Below, one piece after another: positions 9,030 through 17,429 of a stretch of 64,000 nt of DNA (its first letter is position 1; each line of letters opens with the position of its first letter). A program made the position numbers and the translations under genes. This DNA comes from Rhizobium sp. L43 (GTDB taxonomy: Bacteria; Pseudomonadota; Alphaproteobacteria; Rhizobiales; Rhizobiaceae): assembly GCF_002531725.1 (NCBI RefSeq), contig NZ_NWSQ01000006.1:221118-285117 (forward strand). Direction: 5' to 3'. The notes under the pieces were generated by a model. That model ran no database searches. It was not told where the DNA came from and saw only the letters and a program-made list of their open reading frames with translations.

Positions 9030-9485
9030 TCAGATCGGCTCGACCCTCAGGTCGCGGCCGTGACACGAAACCACCTTCACCTGCGTTCCCACGGGAAGGT
9101 CGGGTCCCATCACCTGCCATAGCGTATCGTCGAGGCGAATGCGGCCGCGGCCCTCGCGGATCGGCTCGTGCAGCGTTGCCGTGCGGCCGACGAGGCTCTC
9201 GCCGCGCTGATTGAGGAAGGGCTCGTCGGTTTCGGCGTTGCGCAGCGTCAGGCGGCGGCCGGCGAAGGTCGTGGCGACGGCGAGCAGCGCAAAGAGGATC
9301 GCCTGCAACTCCCAGACCCAGAAAGCACTGTCCCAGAAGAGCAGCGACAGCGCGCCGACGATCAGGGCGGCAAGGCCGATCCAGACCAGGAAGAAGCCGG
9401 GAACGATCATTTCCGCGGCGAGCAGCACGAGGCCCGCGACCCACCAGCTCCACGGACCGAGTTCGGCGACGATCTTCGCCAGCAT
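9030..9485 (-). CDS. NfeD-family membrane protein
   Basis: Short NfeD protein: N-terminal hydrophobic segments (residues about 10-75, three to four membrane helices) and a C-terminal OB-fold-like beta domain (about 85-151, with RGESLVGRTATL and GRGRIRLDDTLWQVMG). These proteins pair with SPFH proteins in membrane microdomains. Here the gene lies directly downstream of the SPFH gene, three bases after its stop codon, with its ribosome-binding site (CAGGAG) inside the upstream gene, so the pair is surely co-transcribed and likely co-translated. Confidence 0.93.
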   Translation of the reverse strand: MLAKIVAELGPWSWWVAGLVLLAAEMIVPGFFLVWIGLAALIVGALSLLFWDSAFWVWELQAILFALLAVATTFAGRRLTLRNAETDEPFLNQRGESLVGRTATLHEPIREGRGRIRLDDTLWQVMGPDLPVGTQVKVVSCHGRDLRVEPI

Positions 9486-9488
9486 GGC

Positions 9489-10529
9489 TTAACGCTCCTG
9501 CTCGGGATTGAAAGGATTGGGGGTCGACGGATTGATCGGCGGCGTCGAGCGCGCCGGAGCAGGACGCGGACGCGGCGGTACCGGCAGCGGCGTTGACGGG
9601 CTGTTGCCGTCATCACCGAAGACTTCGCGGGCAATGGCGCCGATGCCACCGAGCGAGCCCAGGATGGAAGAGGCTTCCATCGGCATCATCACGATCTTCG
9701 AATTCGGTGCCGAACCGATCGAGGTGAGCGCCTCGGTGTATTTCTGCGCGACGAAATAGTTGATCGCCTGGATGTCGCCGGCGGCGATCGCCTCGGAGAC
9801 CATCTTCGTCGCCTTGGCCTCGGCCTCGGCCAGGCGCTCGCGGGCTTCGGCGTTGCGGAAGGCGGCTTCGCGCTGGCCTTCGGCCTGGAGGATGGCGGAT
9901 TGCTTGGCGCCTTCGGCTCTCAAGATCTGCGCGTTGCGCGAGCCTTCTGCCTCCAGCACCTGGGCGCGCTTCTCGCGCTCGGCTTTCATCTGGCGGGCCA
10001 TCGCATCGACGAGGTCGCGCGGCGGCTGGATGTCCTTGATCTCGACGCGGGTGACCTTGATGCCCCAGGGATGCACGGCCTCGTCGACGACGCGCAGCAG
10101 CCGGTCGTTGATCGCATCACGGTTGGAGAGCAGTTCGTCGAGATCCATCGAACCCATGACCGAGCGGATGTTGGTCATGGTGAGATTGAGGATGGCGTTT
10201 TCGAGGTTGGAGACCTGATAGGCAGCCTGGGCGGCGTTCAGCACCTGATAGAAGGAGACGGCATCGGCCGAAACCGAGGCATTGTCCTTGGTGATCACCT
10301 CCTGGGTCGGCACGTTCAGCACCTGCTCCATGACGTTCAACTTGGCGCCGACGCGTTCGATGAAGGGGGTGATCAGGTTGAGGCCTGGCTCCAGCGTGCG
10401 GGTGTAACGCCCGAAGCGCTCGATCGTATAGCGGTAGCCCTGCGGCACGGTCTTGATCCCGGCAAAGAGCACCAGGATGACGAAGATGACAAGCACGATC
10501 ACGACGATGTCGAAGCCGCCGAACAGCAT
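9489..10529 (-). CDS. SPFH/Band 7 (stomatin/paraslipin) protein
   Basis: Membrane-anchored SPFH protein of the QmcA/paraslipin group, thought to organise membrane microdomains and associated proteases. One N-terminal membrane helix (residues 3-23) is followed by the Band 7 domain (about 25-180, with [20 protein letters not shown]). A long Ala/Glu/Arg coiled coil follows (about 180-260) and then a Pro-rich tail with [10 protein letters not shown] (about 310-346). The AGGAGG site is well placed before ATG 10529. It forms a two-gene operon with the downstream NfeD protein. Confidence 0.94.
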   Translation of the reverse strand: MLFGGFDIVVIVLVIFVILVLFAGIKTVPQGYRYTIERFGRYTRTLEPGLNLITPFIERVGAKLNVMEQVLNVPTQEVITKDNASVSADAVSFYQVLNAAQAAYQVSNLENAILNLTMTNIRSVMGSMDLDELLSNRDAINDRLLRVVDEAVHPWGIKVTRVEIKDIQPPRDLVDAMARQMKAEREKRAQVLEAEGSRNAQILRAEGAKQSAILQAEGQREAAFRNAEARERLAEAEAKATKMVSEAIAAGDIQAINYFVAQKYTEALTSIGSAPNSKIVMMPMEASSILGSLGGIGAIAREVFGDDGNSPSTPLPVPPRPRPAPARSTPPINPSTPNPFNPEQER

Positions 10530-10606
10530 GAAGAATTCCTCCTATCGGCGCGTGCGCCCATACACTGATGTGGTGGGGTAGCATGTTCTTTGCGAGGAAG
10601 AAATGC

Positions 10607-10631
10607 CACACGGATGCCACACATCCGTGTG
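10607..10631. repeat. Perfect 10-bp inverted repeat between hemH and the SPFH operon
   Basis: cacacggatg (10607-10616) and its exact complement (10622-10631) flank a five-base loop. It lies about 80 bases beyond the hemH stop and about 80 bases before the SPFH start, both on the minus strand. No T-run follows, so an operator or mRNA hairpin is as likely as a terminator. Confidence 0.7.
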
Positions 10632-10708
10632 AGGCGGAGGTTTCGTCTCGGTTGGGTTATACGGGGCTTCGCCAGCTATCCGTGCGGTGCTGCTTTCTGA
10701 AAAGTTTC

Positions 10709-11743
10709 TTAGACCCAGCCCTGCAATTCACGGCGAACGACCGTTTCCAGCACTTTCATGCCGTCCTCGCCGTCGTTGAGGCAGGGAATATGCGCGAACT
10801 TCTCGCCGCCGTTCTCATGGAAGGAATGGGCGGCCTGTTCGGCGATCTCCTCCAGCGTCTCCAGACAGTCGGAAACGAAACCGGGATTGATGACGGCGAT
10901 GCGCTTGACGCCGTCCTTGGCGAGCTTCTCCACCGTCTTGTCGGTATAGGGCTGCAGCCATTCCTCCGGCCCGAAGCGCGACTGGAAGGTGACCATGAAG
11001 TTATCCTTGCTGAGCCCGAGCCGCTCGCGCAGCAGCCGTCCGGTCTTCTGGCATTGACAGTAGTAGGGGTCGCCCTGCTTGAAATAGGACATCGGAATGC
11101 CGTGGAAGGAAGCGAGCAGCATCTCCGGCTTCCAGTCGAGCGTCGACAGATGCCGTTCGACGGACTTGGCCAGCGCCTCGATATAGGTCTCGTCATCATG
11201 ATAGTCAGGCACGGTGCGCAGCGCCGGCTGCCAGCGCATCGAGAGCAGCTTCTGGAACGCCTTGTCGTTGACGGTGGCGGTGGTCGCTGCCGCATATTGC
11301 GGATAGAGCGGGAAGAGCACGATACGGTCGCAGCCCTCTTGCTTCAGCGCGTCGATGCGCGCGGCGATCGACGGCGTGCCGTAGCGCATCGCCCAGTCGA
11401 CCTTGACGTTATCAAGATCCTTCAGGCGCTCGGCCATCAGTTCCGACTGGTTGCGGGTGTAGGTGCGGAGATAACTTTCGTTCTTCTCCTTGTTCCAGAT
11501 CAGCTCATAGGCCTTGCCGACCTTCTGAGGGCGGGTGTTGAGCACGATGCCGAACAGGATCGGATACCACTTCCACGGCGACCATTCGATGACGCGGCGA
11601 TCGGTCAGGAATTCCCGGAGATAGCGGCGCATCGATGTGTAATCGGTGCCGTCGGGCGTGCCGAGATTGACCAGCAGGACACCGATCTTGCCTGACTTGA
11701 CGGCCGGATGGTCCGTCGGGCGGAGTGAAATATCTGCTGTCAT
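10709..11743 (-). CDS. hemH: Ferrochelatase HemH
   Basis: Inserts ferrous iron into protoporphyrin IX in the last step of protoheme synthesis, at the inner face of the membrane. The N-terminus shows GVLLVNLGTPDG. The core has the family signature LLASFHGIPMSYFKQGDPY with the metal/porphyrin-binding His, and a C-terminal ...NPGFVSDCLETLEEI with the conserved Glu residues. Start ATG 11743 (MTADISLRP) gives 344 residues, the usual length. An upstream in-frame ATG at 11779 also has a GAGG site and cannot be excluded. No regulatory box (such as Irr or RirA sites) was confidently recognised upstream. Confidence 0.96.
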   Translation of the reverse strand: MTADISLRPTDHPAVKSGKIGVLLVNLGTPDGTDYTSMRRYLREFLTDRRVIEWSPWKWYPILFGIVLNTRPQKVGKAYELIWNKEKNESYLRTYTRNQSELMAERLKDLDNVKVDWAMRYGTPSIAARIDALKQEGCDRIVLFPLYPQYAAATTATVNDKAFQKLLSMRWQPALRTVPDYHDDETYIEALAKSVERHLSTLDWKPEMLLASFHGIPMSYFKQGDPYYCQCQKTGRLLRERLGLSKDNFMVTFQSRFGPEEWLQPYTDKTVEKLAKDGVKRIAVINPGFVSDCLETLEEIAEQAAHSFHENGGEKFAHIPCLNDGEDGMKVLETVVRRELQGWV

Positions 11744-11810
11744 TCTGGCCCCAACGCTCTTTTTGTCCCGCCGGCTCATACGCAGCCTCGAGATCGTGGT
11801 TCACCCTATA

Positions 11811-11846
11811 GAAAGAAAAGCCGGCCCGGGAAACCCCGGACCGGCC
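11811..11846 (-). terminator. Rho-independent terminator after the 5'-nucleotidase gene
   Basis: On the minus strand an 11-base GC stem (arms 11835-11845 and 11820-11830, with one G-T pair) and four-base loop is followed by cttttctttc. It lies 24 bases after the stop codon of the LysM nucleotidase gene. Confidence 0.88.
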
Positions 11847-11868
11847 AGTGGCATCGGGACAAATCGTC

Positions 11869-13824
11869 TTACTTGGCGGGGACCTCGATCTCCTTGCCGA
11901 CCGTCAGGTGATGCGGGTTCGGCTTGCCGTTGGCATCCGAAAGCTTCCGCCACAGCGTGCCGTCGCCGTAAAAGGTCACCGCGAGATCCCAGAAGGTGTC
12001 GCCGGCGGCGATGACGTGGGTGGACGGCGTCGTCGCGGCAGGCGCGGAGGCTGCCGGCGCTGGTTCGGCAGCGGGCGCGGGTGCTGCCGGCGTTGCCGGG
12101 GCTGGCGCAGCGGGGGCGGGCTCGGCAGGTGTTGGTGCAGCCGGTGCGGCAGGGGCAGGAGCGGGCTCGGTTGTCGGCGCAGGCGCTGCCGGCGCGGGAG
12201 CGGGCGCCTGTGCTACCATCGCGCCCATTTCTGTGACGCGGCCATCGGTATAGGGCTTATAGGGCGAATGGGCGGCCAGATATTCGGCGGTCACATCGGC
12301 AAGATCCGGACCGAAGTCATAGGCGTTCTGGCCCTCTTTGAAGATCGAATAGCCGTCGCCGCCGGCCCGCATGAAGTTGTTGGTGGCGATTTTGTAGGTC
12401 TTGGCCGGATCGATCGGCGCGAAACTGCCGCCGTTCCCAACCTGCACGTCACTGACGCGGCTGCCGACGGGCTTCGACTGGTCGAAGGAGAATTTCAGGC
12501 CGGCGACCTGCGGGAAGCGGCCGGCGCCCTGGTCGATCTGGCTGACGCCGTTTTCGAGCGCCTTGACGACATCGGCACCGGTCAGCTCGAATGTGGCGAG
12601 CGTGTTCTGGAACGGCAGGACGGTGATGACCTCGCCCTGGGTGACCTCGCCGCCGTCGATCGAAGCGCGCAGGCCGCCGCCATTCTGGACGGCGATGGTA
12701 ACGCCCTGGTTCTTGGTGCGGTCGAGCATGGCGTCGGCCACCAGATTGCCCATCGAGCATTCCTTGACGCGGCAGACCTTGCGGTCGCCCTCGATCGGGC
12801 TGTCGGAGGAGCCGATCACCTTCTTGCGCAATTCCTCGATCGGTTTAGCCAGTTCGGCGATGCGGGCAATGATAGCCGGATCGGGCGTGAAGGTGGAATC
12901 GATCAGGATCGGATCGCCCTTGGCATCCTTGACGACGCCGTTGTCGTCGAAATTGACGACGAGATCGCCGAGATACTTGCTGTAGGAGGCGGCCTGAACG
13001 ACCGGCACCTTGTAGCCGCCGGGATTGTCGACCATCGTCGGGTAGGGGCCTTCGGCCTTCGGGTCGGTATTGGAGAGCAGGCTATGGGAATGGCCGCCGA
13101 CGACGACATCGACATCGGGGATCTTGGCGATCAAAGCGAGATCGCGGGGATAACCGACATGGGTGAGCGCAATGATCTTGTTGACGCCCTGGCCCTTCAG
13201 ATCCTGGATGGCCGACGTGATGCTCTGGACGTCGTCTGCGATCGTAACGTTCGGGCCGGGGGAGGAAAGCTCTGCTGTATCGTTGGTGACGGCGCCGACG
13301 ATGCCGATCTTCTGGCCGCCGACATCGAGCACCAGCGAGGGCTTGATGCGGTCGCCGAGCTTGGAGGCGGCTGTCGCCCTGACGTTTGCCGTCACGACGG
13401 GGAATTGTACCTTGTCGAGAAAGGTTGCAAGCCCGTCTTCGCTGTCATCGAATTCATGGTTGCCGACGGTCATGGCGTCGAACTTCATCAGGTTCAGGAA
13501 TTCGGCTTCGGCGGCGCCCTTATAGGTCGTGTAGAACAGCGAGCCCTGGAAATTGTCGCCGGCATTCAGCAGGAGAACGTTCTTGCCGGATAGTGCCTGA
13601 CGGCGCTGGTCGATCGCGGTCTTCAGGCGGGCAGCGCCGCCGAAGCATTCCTTCTTGCCTTCCTCCTCGGCCGAGCAGGTGGAGTCGAACTTGTTGATCG
13701 ATTCGATGCGTGAGTGGAAATCGTTGATATGAAGAATATTGAGTTCGTAATCTGCAAAGGCGGCGCCCGTGCTGAGCGCCAGCATGGACGCGGTCAAAAG
13801 ACCGAAGCTGAAAGACTTCGTCAT
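11869..13824 (-). CDS. Secreted metallophosphatase/5'-nucleotidase (UshA-like) with C-terminal LysM
   Basis: Periplasmic nucleotide/UDP-sugar hydrolase. A signal peptide covers residues 1-24 (cut after AAFA). The N-terminal calcineurin-like phosphoesterase domain has the metal-binding motifs ILHINDFHSRIE, GDNFQGS, VGNHEFDDSE and GGHSHS. The middle 5_nucleotid_C domain has QNGGGLRASIDGG and TNNFMRAGGDGYS. Residues about 530-600 are an Ala/Pro low-complexity linker, followed by a LysM domain (about 602-650, HVIAAGDTFWDLAVTFYG). The LysM tail should tether the enzyme to peptidoglycan. Start ATG 13824 follows AGGAGAACAGGG; longer in-frame starts would break the signal peptide. It is a single-gene unit with its own terminator. 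Confidence 0.93.
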   Translation of the reverse strand: MTKSFSFGLLTASMLALSTGAAFADYELNILHINDFHSRIESINKFDSTCSAEEEGKKECFGGAARLKTAIDQRRQALSGKNVLLLNAGDNFQGSLFYTTYKGAAEAEFLNLMKFDAMTVGNHEFDDSEDGLATFLDKVQFPVVTANVRATAASKLGDRIKPSLVLDVGGQKIGIVGAVTNDTAELSSPGPNVTIADDVQSITSAIQDLKGQGVNKIIALTHVGYPRDLALIAKIPDVDVVVGGHSHSLLSNTDPKAEGPYPTMVDNPGGYKVPVVQAASYSKYLGDLVVNFDDNGVVKDAKGDPILIDSTFTPDPAIIARIAELAKPIEELRKKVIGSSDSPIEGDRKVCRVKECSMGNLVADAMLDRTKNQGVTIAVQNGGGLRASIDGGEVTQGEVITVLPFQNTLATFELTGADVVKALENGVSQIDQGAGRFPQVAGLKFSFDQSKPVGSRVSDVQVGNGGSFAPIDPAKTYKIATNNFMRAGGDGYSIFKEGQNAYDFGPDLADVTAEYLAAHSPYKPYTDGRVTEMGAMVAQAPAPAPAAPAPTTEPAPAPAAPAAPTPAEPAPAAPAPATPAAPAPAAEPAPAASAPAATTPSTHVIAAGDTFWDLAVTFYGDGTLWRKLSDANGKPNPHHLTVGKEIEVPAK

Positions 13825-13999
13825 CCCTGTTCTCCTGATTGAGGCGAAAGATCCCCCCGATCCCTCGCCGATCCCTTTCATTATGCGCCGGGGCGGTTTC
13901 CCGGCCTGCGGATGTTCCATCAGACGATGCACGACCGCAAGAGAAAGCTGGGCCAGGCGAGGCGCTTTCCAAGGGGGCAGGGCAAAAAAGCCGGGTTAC

Positions 14000-14320
14000 C
14001 TATCCCAGGCATTCGCCGTCGGCGGCGTTTCGATAGAGTTCGTGCACGGCCTCCGCAATATTCGGAGCCATGGCGAGCGCGACGATCAAGCAGAGAAGGG
14101 AAACGAGGCGATGAAAGCGCCGGCCGGCCCGATAGGCAAGGAGCGCGCCTGCACCATAGATCAGGACCGCCGGTACGGCGAAGATCAGCACCTGCAGCGG
14201 CCCGTCGCAATCGGGAGCGGCGATGCCCTGGGCACGATATTCGTTGGCCGGTGAAACGACCGCAAGTGCCGCAAGCGGCAATGCGAGCAGCAGGATGAGG
14301 TAAGAGGCGAAGGCCCGCAT
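14000..14320 (-). CDS. Small hypothetical membrane protein
   Basis: Family not recognised. The 106 residues contain three hydrophobic segments (about 4-22, 43-63 and 71-88). Two cysteines lie in otherwise polar stretches (APDCDG after the first segment, GECLG at the end), which could form a periplasmic disulfide. The ribosome-binding site is weak. It lies 27 bases downstream of omp10 on the same strand and is probably co-transcribed with it. Confidence 0.7.
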   Translation of the reverse strand: MRAFASYLILLLALPLAALAVVSPANEYRAQGIAAPDCDGPLQVLIFAVPAVLIYGAGALLAYRAGRRFHRLVSLLCLIVALAMAPNIAEAVHELYRNAADGECLG

Positions 14321-14347
14321 GGCGTGCTTAGCCTATCGCCTGATCGT

Positions 14348-14716
14348 TCAGCCGCGACGGGAAAGCGTGAACTGTGCGCCGGAATCGGACGTGCAATTGA
14401 GCTGGCTCGGATTGACGAGCGCACAATTGACCTTGGACTGGGTCTTGCGCACCAGCGAGGTCATGTTGATCTCCACCAGGGTCGGTGAGGTATTGATATA
14501 GGTGCCCGAGGCAAGAAGCTGGTTGCTGTCGGTCGTGCGGGTGGTGAAGTTACCGCCCTGGAAGGTGGAAACGATGCCGTTCGGATCGCTCCAGTTGCCT
14601 TCGACGCCGGTGGCGACGGGTGCGGTTGCAACCGGCAGGCGGCGCGGCTCCGATGAAACGCAGGCGGCAAGAGCGGCGGCTGCGCCGACAAGAACGAGAC
14701 CAGTTCTGATTTTCAT
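14348..14716 (-). CDS. omp10: Outer membrane lipoprotein, Omp10 family
   Basis: Homologue of the Brucella outer membrane lipoprotein Omp10, recognised from GNWSDPNGIVSTFQGG, the TRTTDSNQ stretch, LVEINMTSLVRKTQSKVNC and the end SGAQFTLSRR. The signal peptide ends in a lipobox (LAAC, residues about 16-19), so the mature protein should begin with a lipidated Cys. The domain is of the AprI/Inh-like small beta-barrel type. The start is ATG 14716 behind GGGAGAAG; the frame is open further upstream but without a signal peptide. The mature protein is about 104 residues. Function is structural or unknown. Confidence 0.9.
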   Translation of the reverse strand: MKIRTGLVLVGAAAALAACVSSEPRRLPVATAPVATGVEGNWSDPNGIVSTFQGGNFTTRTTDSNQLLASGTYINTSPTLVEINMTSLVRKTQSKVNCALVNPSQLNCTSDSGAQFTLSRRG

Positions 14717-14837
14717 AAGGCTTCTCCCGGCGAATCGGCGCGGCGGACAGCCGCCAAGTTCGGGCAAAACATGGCGCGCGCCCGCTGTGAAGGCAAGCCT
14801 TGGAGGGGCGGCGGGCGGCATTTAGACAGCAGGCGTT

Positions 14838-14866
14838 ACAAAAATGCCCGCCTTGCGGCGGGCATC
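14838..14866 (-). terminator. Rho-independent terminator after homospermidine synthase gene
   Basis: Read on the minus strand, atgcccgcc-gcaa-ggcgggcat is followed by tttttg. It lies 23 bases beyond the hss stop codon. The four-base loop and perfect nine-base stem make this a strong terminator. Confidence 0.93.
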
Positions 14867-14887
14867 TTCGAGGTTGTGCGGGCGATC

Positions 14888-16339
14888 TCAGCGAACCAGG
14901 ATGTTCCTGAACTGCCACGGATCCTTGGTGTCGATATCCTCCGGGAAGAGGCCCGGACGGCCGTCGAGCGGGGTCCAGTCGGTGTAGTGACCTTCGACCG
15001 GGCCGAGATAGGGCGTCTGCACTTCGAGGCAGCGCTTGTAGTCGATTTCGTCGGCTTCGACGATGCCGGCAGTCGGATTTTCCAGCGCCCAGACCATGCC
15101 GGCGAGAACGGCTGAGGTGACCTGCAGGCCGGTGGCGTTCTGATAGGGGGCGATGCGGCGGGTTTCTTCCAGCGACAGGCGCGAGCCGTACCAGTAAGCG
15201 TTCTTCTCATGGCCGTAGAGCAGGACGCCGAGTTCGTCGATGCCGTCCTCCAGTTCGTCCTCGTCGAGAACGTGATGAACCGGCTGCGACGTGCCGCCAT
15301 TACCGAACATCTCGTGCAGCGAGAGCACGGCGTCATTGGCCGGATGGTAGGCGTAGTGGCAGGTCGGGCGGAAGGTCACTTCGCCGTCCTTGTCGCGAAC
15401 CGTGAAAAAGTCGGCAATCGAGATCGACTCGTTGTGGGTGACGAGGAAACCATATTGCGGGCCGGGGGTCGGGCACCAGGTGCGCACGCGGGTGTTGGCG
15501 CCCGGCTGCTCCAGGTAGATCGCCGCCTTGTTGCCCTTCTTGTGCTTCTTGGCGTTCTTCGGCATCCACTCTTCATGCGTGCCCCAGCCGAGTTCGGCTG
15601 GCTGCAGGCCTTCGGAGATGAAGCCTTCGACGGACCAGGTGTTCCAGAAGACGTTCAGCGGCTTCGGGTGCTTGGTGCGCTGGGTGTCGCGCTCGGCGAT
15701 GTGGACGCCCTTGACGCCGAGCTTCTTCATCAGCTTTGCCCAGCCTTCGCGATCGTGCTGGTCCGGCTCGTCGAACTTCAGGCCGGTGTCGTTGGCAAGG
15801 TTGACAAGCGCCTGCTTGACGAACCAGGAGACCATGCCCGGATTGGCGCCGCAGGTGGAGACGGCGGTGGCGCCGCCCGGGTTCTTCGCCTTTTCCTTGC
15901 GCATCGTTTCGCGCAGCGCATAGTTGGTGCGGTCGGCGTTGCTCATGCCCTTGTCGAAATAGAAGCCGAGCCAGGGTTCGACGACGGTGTCGATGTAGAG
16001 CACGTCATGCTTGCGGCAGAGCTTGATAATGTCGAGCGAGGAGGTGTCGACCGAGAGGTTGACGCAGAAACCCTGGCCTTCGCCTTCGGTCAGCAGCGGC
16101 TTCAGCAGTTCCTTGTAATTGTCCTTGGTGACATATTCCTTGATGTGGCGAACGCCGTGCTTCTTCAGGATCTCCATGTCGGAGGGCTCTTCGCGCGGGT
16201 CGATGACGACCATCCGGCTCTTGTCGAATTTGAAATGGCGCTCGATCAGGGGCAGGGTGCCGCGGCCGATGGAGCCAAAGCCGATCATCACGATCGGACC
16301 GGTGATTTCGGCATATACCGGATAGTTTTGTTCCGTCAT
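14888..16339 (-). CDS. hss: Homospermidine synthase
   Basis: NAD-dependent enzyme that joins two putrescine molecules (or spermidine and putrescine) to give sym-homospermidine, the main polyamine of many rhizobia. A Rossmann loop, GFGSIGRGTLPLI, lies at residues about 20-32. VAVS-like and substrate-pocket stretches such as YIDTVVEPWLGFYFD, STCGANPGMVSWFVKQAL and WNTWSVEGFISEGLQPAELGWG follow. The length (483) fits the bacterial family, which is related to saccharopine dehydrogenase folds. It is a monocistronic unit with its own terminator; about 170 bases of leader separate it from yciI upstream. Confidence 0.95.
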   Translation of the reverse strand: MTEQNYPVYAEITGPIVMIGFGSIGRGTLPLIERHFKFDKSRMVVIDPREEPSDMEILKKHGVRHIKEYVTKDNYKELLKPLLTEGEGQGFCVNLSVDTSSLDIIKLCRKHDVLYIDTVVEPWLGFYFDKGMSNADRTNYALRETMRKEKAKNPGGATAVSTCGANPGMVSWFVKQALVNLANDTGLKFDEPDQHDREGWAKLMKKLGVKGVHIAERDTQRTKHPKPLNVFWNTWSVEGFISEGLQPAELGWGTHEEWMPKNAKKHKKGNKAAIYLEQPGANTRVRTWCPTPGPQYGFLVTHNESISIADFFTVRDKDGEVTFRPTCHYAYHPANDAVLSLHEMFGNGGTSQPVHHVLDEDELEDGIDELGVLLYGHEKNAYWYGSRLSLEETRRIAPYQNATGLQVTSAVLAGMVWALENPTAGIVEADEIDYKRCLEVQTPYLGPVEGHYTDWTPLDGRPGLFPEDIDTKDPWQFRNILVR

Positions 16340-16513
16340 TCTTTTCTCCTGTGGAAGGGGACGAAGGCGTTCAGCCCGAAGAATTCTTTTGAAATTGCCG
16401 CAGAGATGCGAAGTGACCGGCTCTAACCATAAATCCGCGTCACAATAAAGAGCGTTGAGGGGGAAAGGACAAATATCGGGCGGACGGGATGTCCGGCCGG
16501 CTCCCGGTAAAAA

Positions 16514-16798
16514 TCAGCGTTTCAGGATTTCCAGCCCTTCGGCCGTCGTCGTCACCGCAAGTTCGGTGATGTCGTATTCGGCGACGCCGTGGATGGTGAA
16601 GGGATCGGCGGCGACATAGGCCTCGATTGCGGCGCGGTCGCCGATCGCCAGGATCGCGCCGCCGGTGCGCGGCACCTTGCGGCCGGAGGCCAGGAACCAG
16701 CCCTTGGCATAACCCTCCTTCACCCAGGCCATGTGCGGCTCCATGTGCCTGTCGGCTTCATCGTTGGCTTTGAGATAGGTGAGGGAGAGAATGAACAT
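16514..16798 (-). CDS. YciI family protein
   Basis: Small ferredoxin-like fold protein of the YCII family (94 residues), with the conserved His/Asp region (HMEPHMAWV, IGDRAAIEAYVAADPF). The biochemical role is unknown for this group. Its start overlaps the 3' end of the pabC-like gene by 41 bases, in another frame, so it is the third gene of the pabB-pabC unit. The ribosome-binding site is poor, which fits coupling to translation of the upstream gene. Confidence 0.88.
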   Translation of the reverse strand: MFILSLTYLKANDEADRHMEPHMAWVKEGYAKGWFLASGRKVPRTGGAILAIGDRAAIEAYVAADPFTIHGVAEYDITELAVTTTAEGLEILKR

Positions 16799-17429
16799 GG
16801 TCAGTTCTCAGAAGGCTTGCGCGGATCAGGCCGCGAAGCGAGTTGCCGACATAAAGCGTGCCGGCATCGAGATCGGCAAGGGTGAGGCGGCCGACGCGCG
16901 CCTTGCGCGCGCAGATGAGTTCGGTGCGCAACACGCCGGCGAGCAGGCCGCAGGAGATCGGCGGGGTGCGCAGCATGCCGGTCCCGTCATCCAGGAAGAT
17001 CGAGGTGATGGTGCCCTCGCAGACGTCGCCGCGCTCGTTCAACAGGATGACTTCATCGGCTTCGGCAGACGTATATTCGGCGCGCGCGGCCTCGTAGACG
17101 GCGCGGCGGGTGGTTTTGACGCGCAGCAGCCTATCGGCGGAATCGAGACGGGTCTCGGCGAGGCGTACGGTCCAGGTGGTATCGGGCGCGAGCGGCGTGA
17201 AAGCGGCGCTCGTCACCGCGATGCGGCCTTGCGGGTCGAAGGTCAGGCGGACGCGCAGCGGGCCGGCAGCACCTGCAACGGCGTCGTCGAGCTTGGCCGC
17301 CGCGTCGATCGGTTGCGGGAAACCCAGGCGGCGGGCGGAGCGGGAAAGTCGGGCGAGATGCAGCCTCAAGCGGATGAAGCCTTCGCCGGGCTGCCAGCGC
17401 AGCGTCTCGATCAGTGAAAAATCGATCAT
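16758..17429 (-). CDS. pabC: Aminotransferase class IV, probable aminodeoxychorismate lyase PabC
   Basis: PLP enzyme expected to convert 4-amino-4-deoxychorismate to p-aminobenzoate and pyruvate for folate synthesis. The 223 residues show the class IV core: the Lys region LLRVKTTRRAVYEAA (PLP Lys), LLNERGDVCEGTITSIF and the C-terminal YVGNSLRGLIRA. Its ATG overlaps the pabB stop (ATGA, 17426-17429), giving translational coupling. A D-amino acid or branched-chain aminotransferase is possible from sequence alone, but the neighbour makes PabC the best call. Confidence 0.88.
   Translation of the reverse strand: MIDFSLIETLRWQPGEGFIRLRLHLARLSRSARRLGFPQPIDAAAKLDDAVAGAAGPLRVRLTFDPQGRIAVTSAAFTPLAPDTTWTVRLAETRLDSADRLLRVKTTRRAVYEAARAEYTSAEADEVILLNERGDVCEGTITSIFLDDGTGMLRTPPISCGLLAGVLRTELICARKARVGRLTLADLDAGTLYVGNSLRGLIRASLLRTDHVHSLPHLSQSQR

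Noticed and set aside
11848..13593. 581-codon plus-strand frame opposite the 5'-nucleotidase
   Set aside because: Gly/Arg-rich antisense shadow starting in the terminator and Ala/Pro linker region.
16340..16513. Riboswitch in the homospermidine synthase leader
   Set aside because: Only short weak stems are visible; no known polyamine or metabolite riboswitch pattern could be supported by eye.
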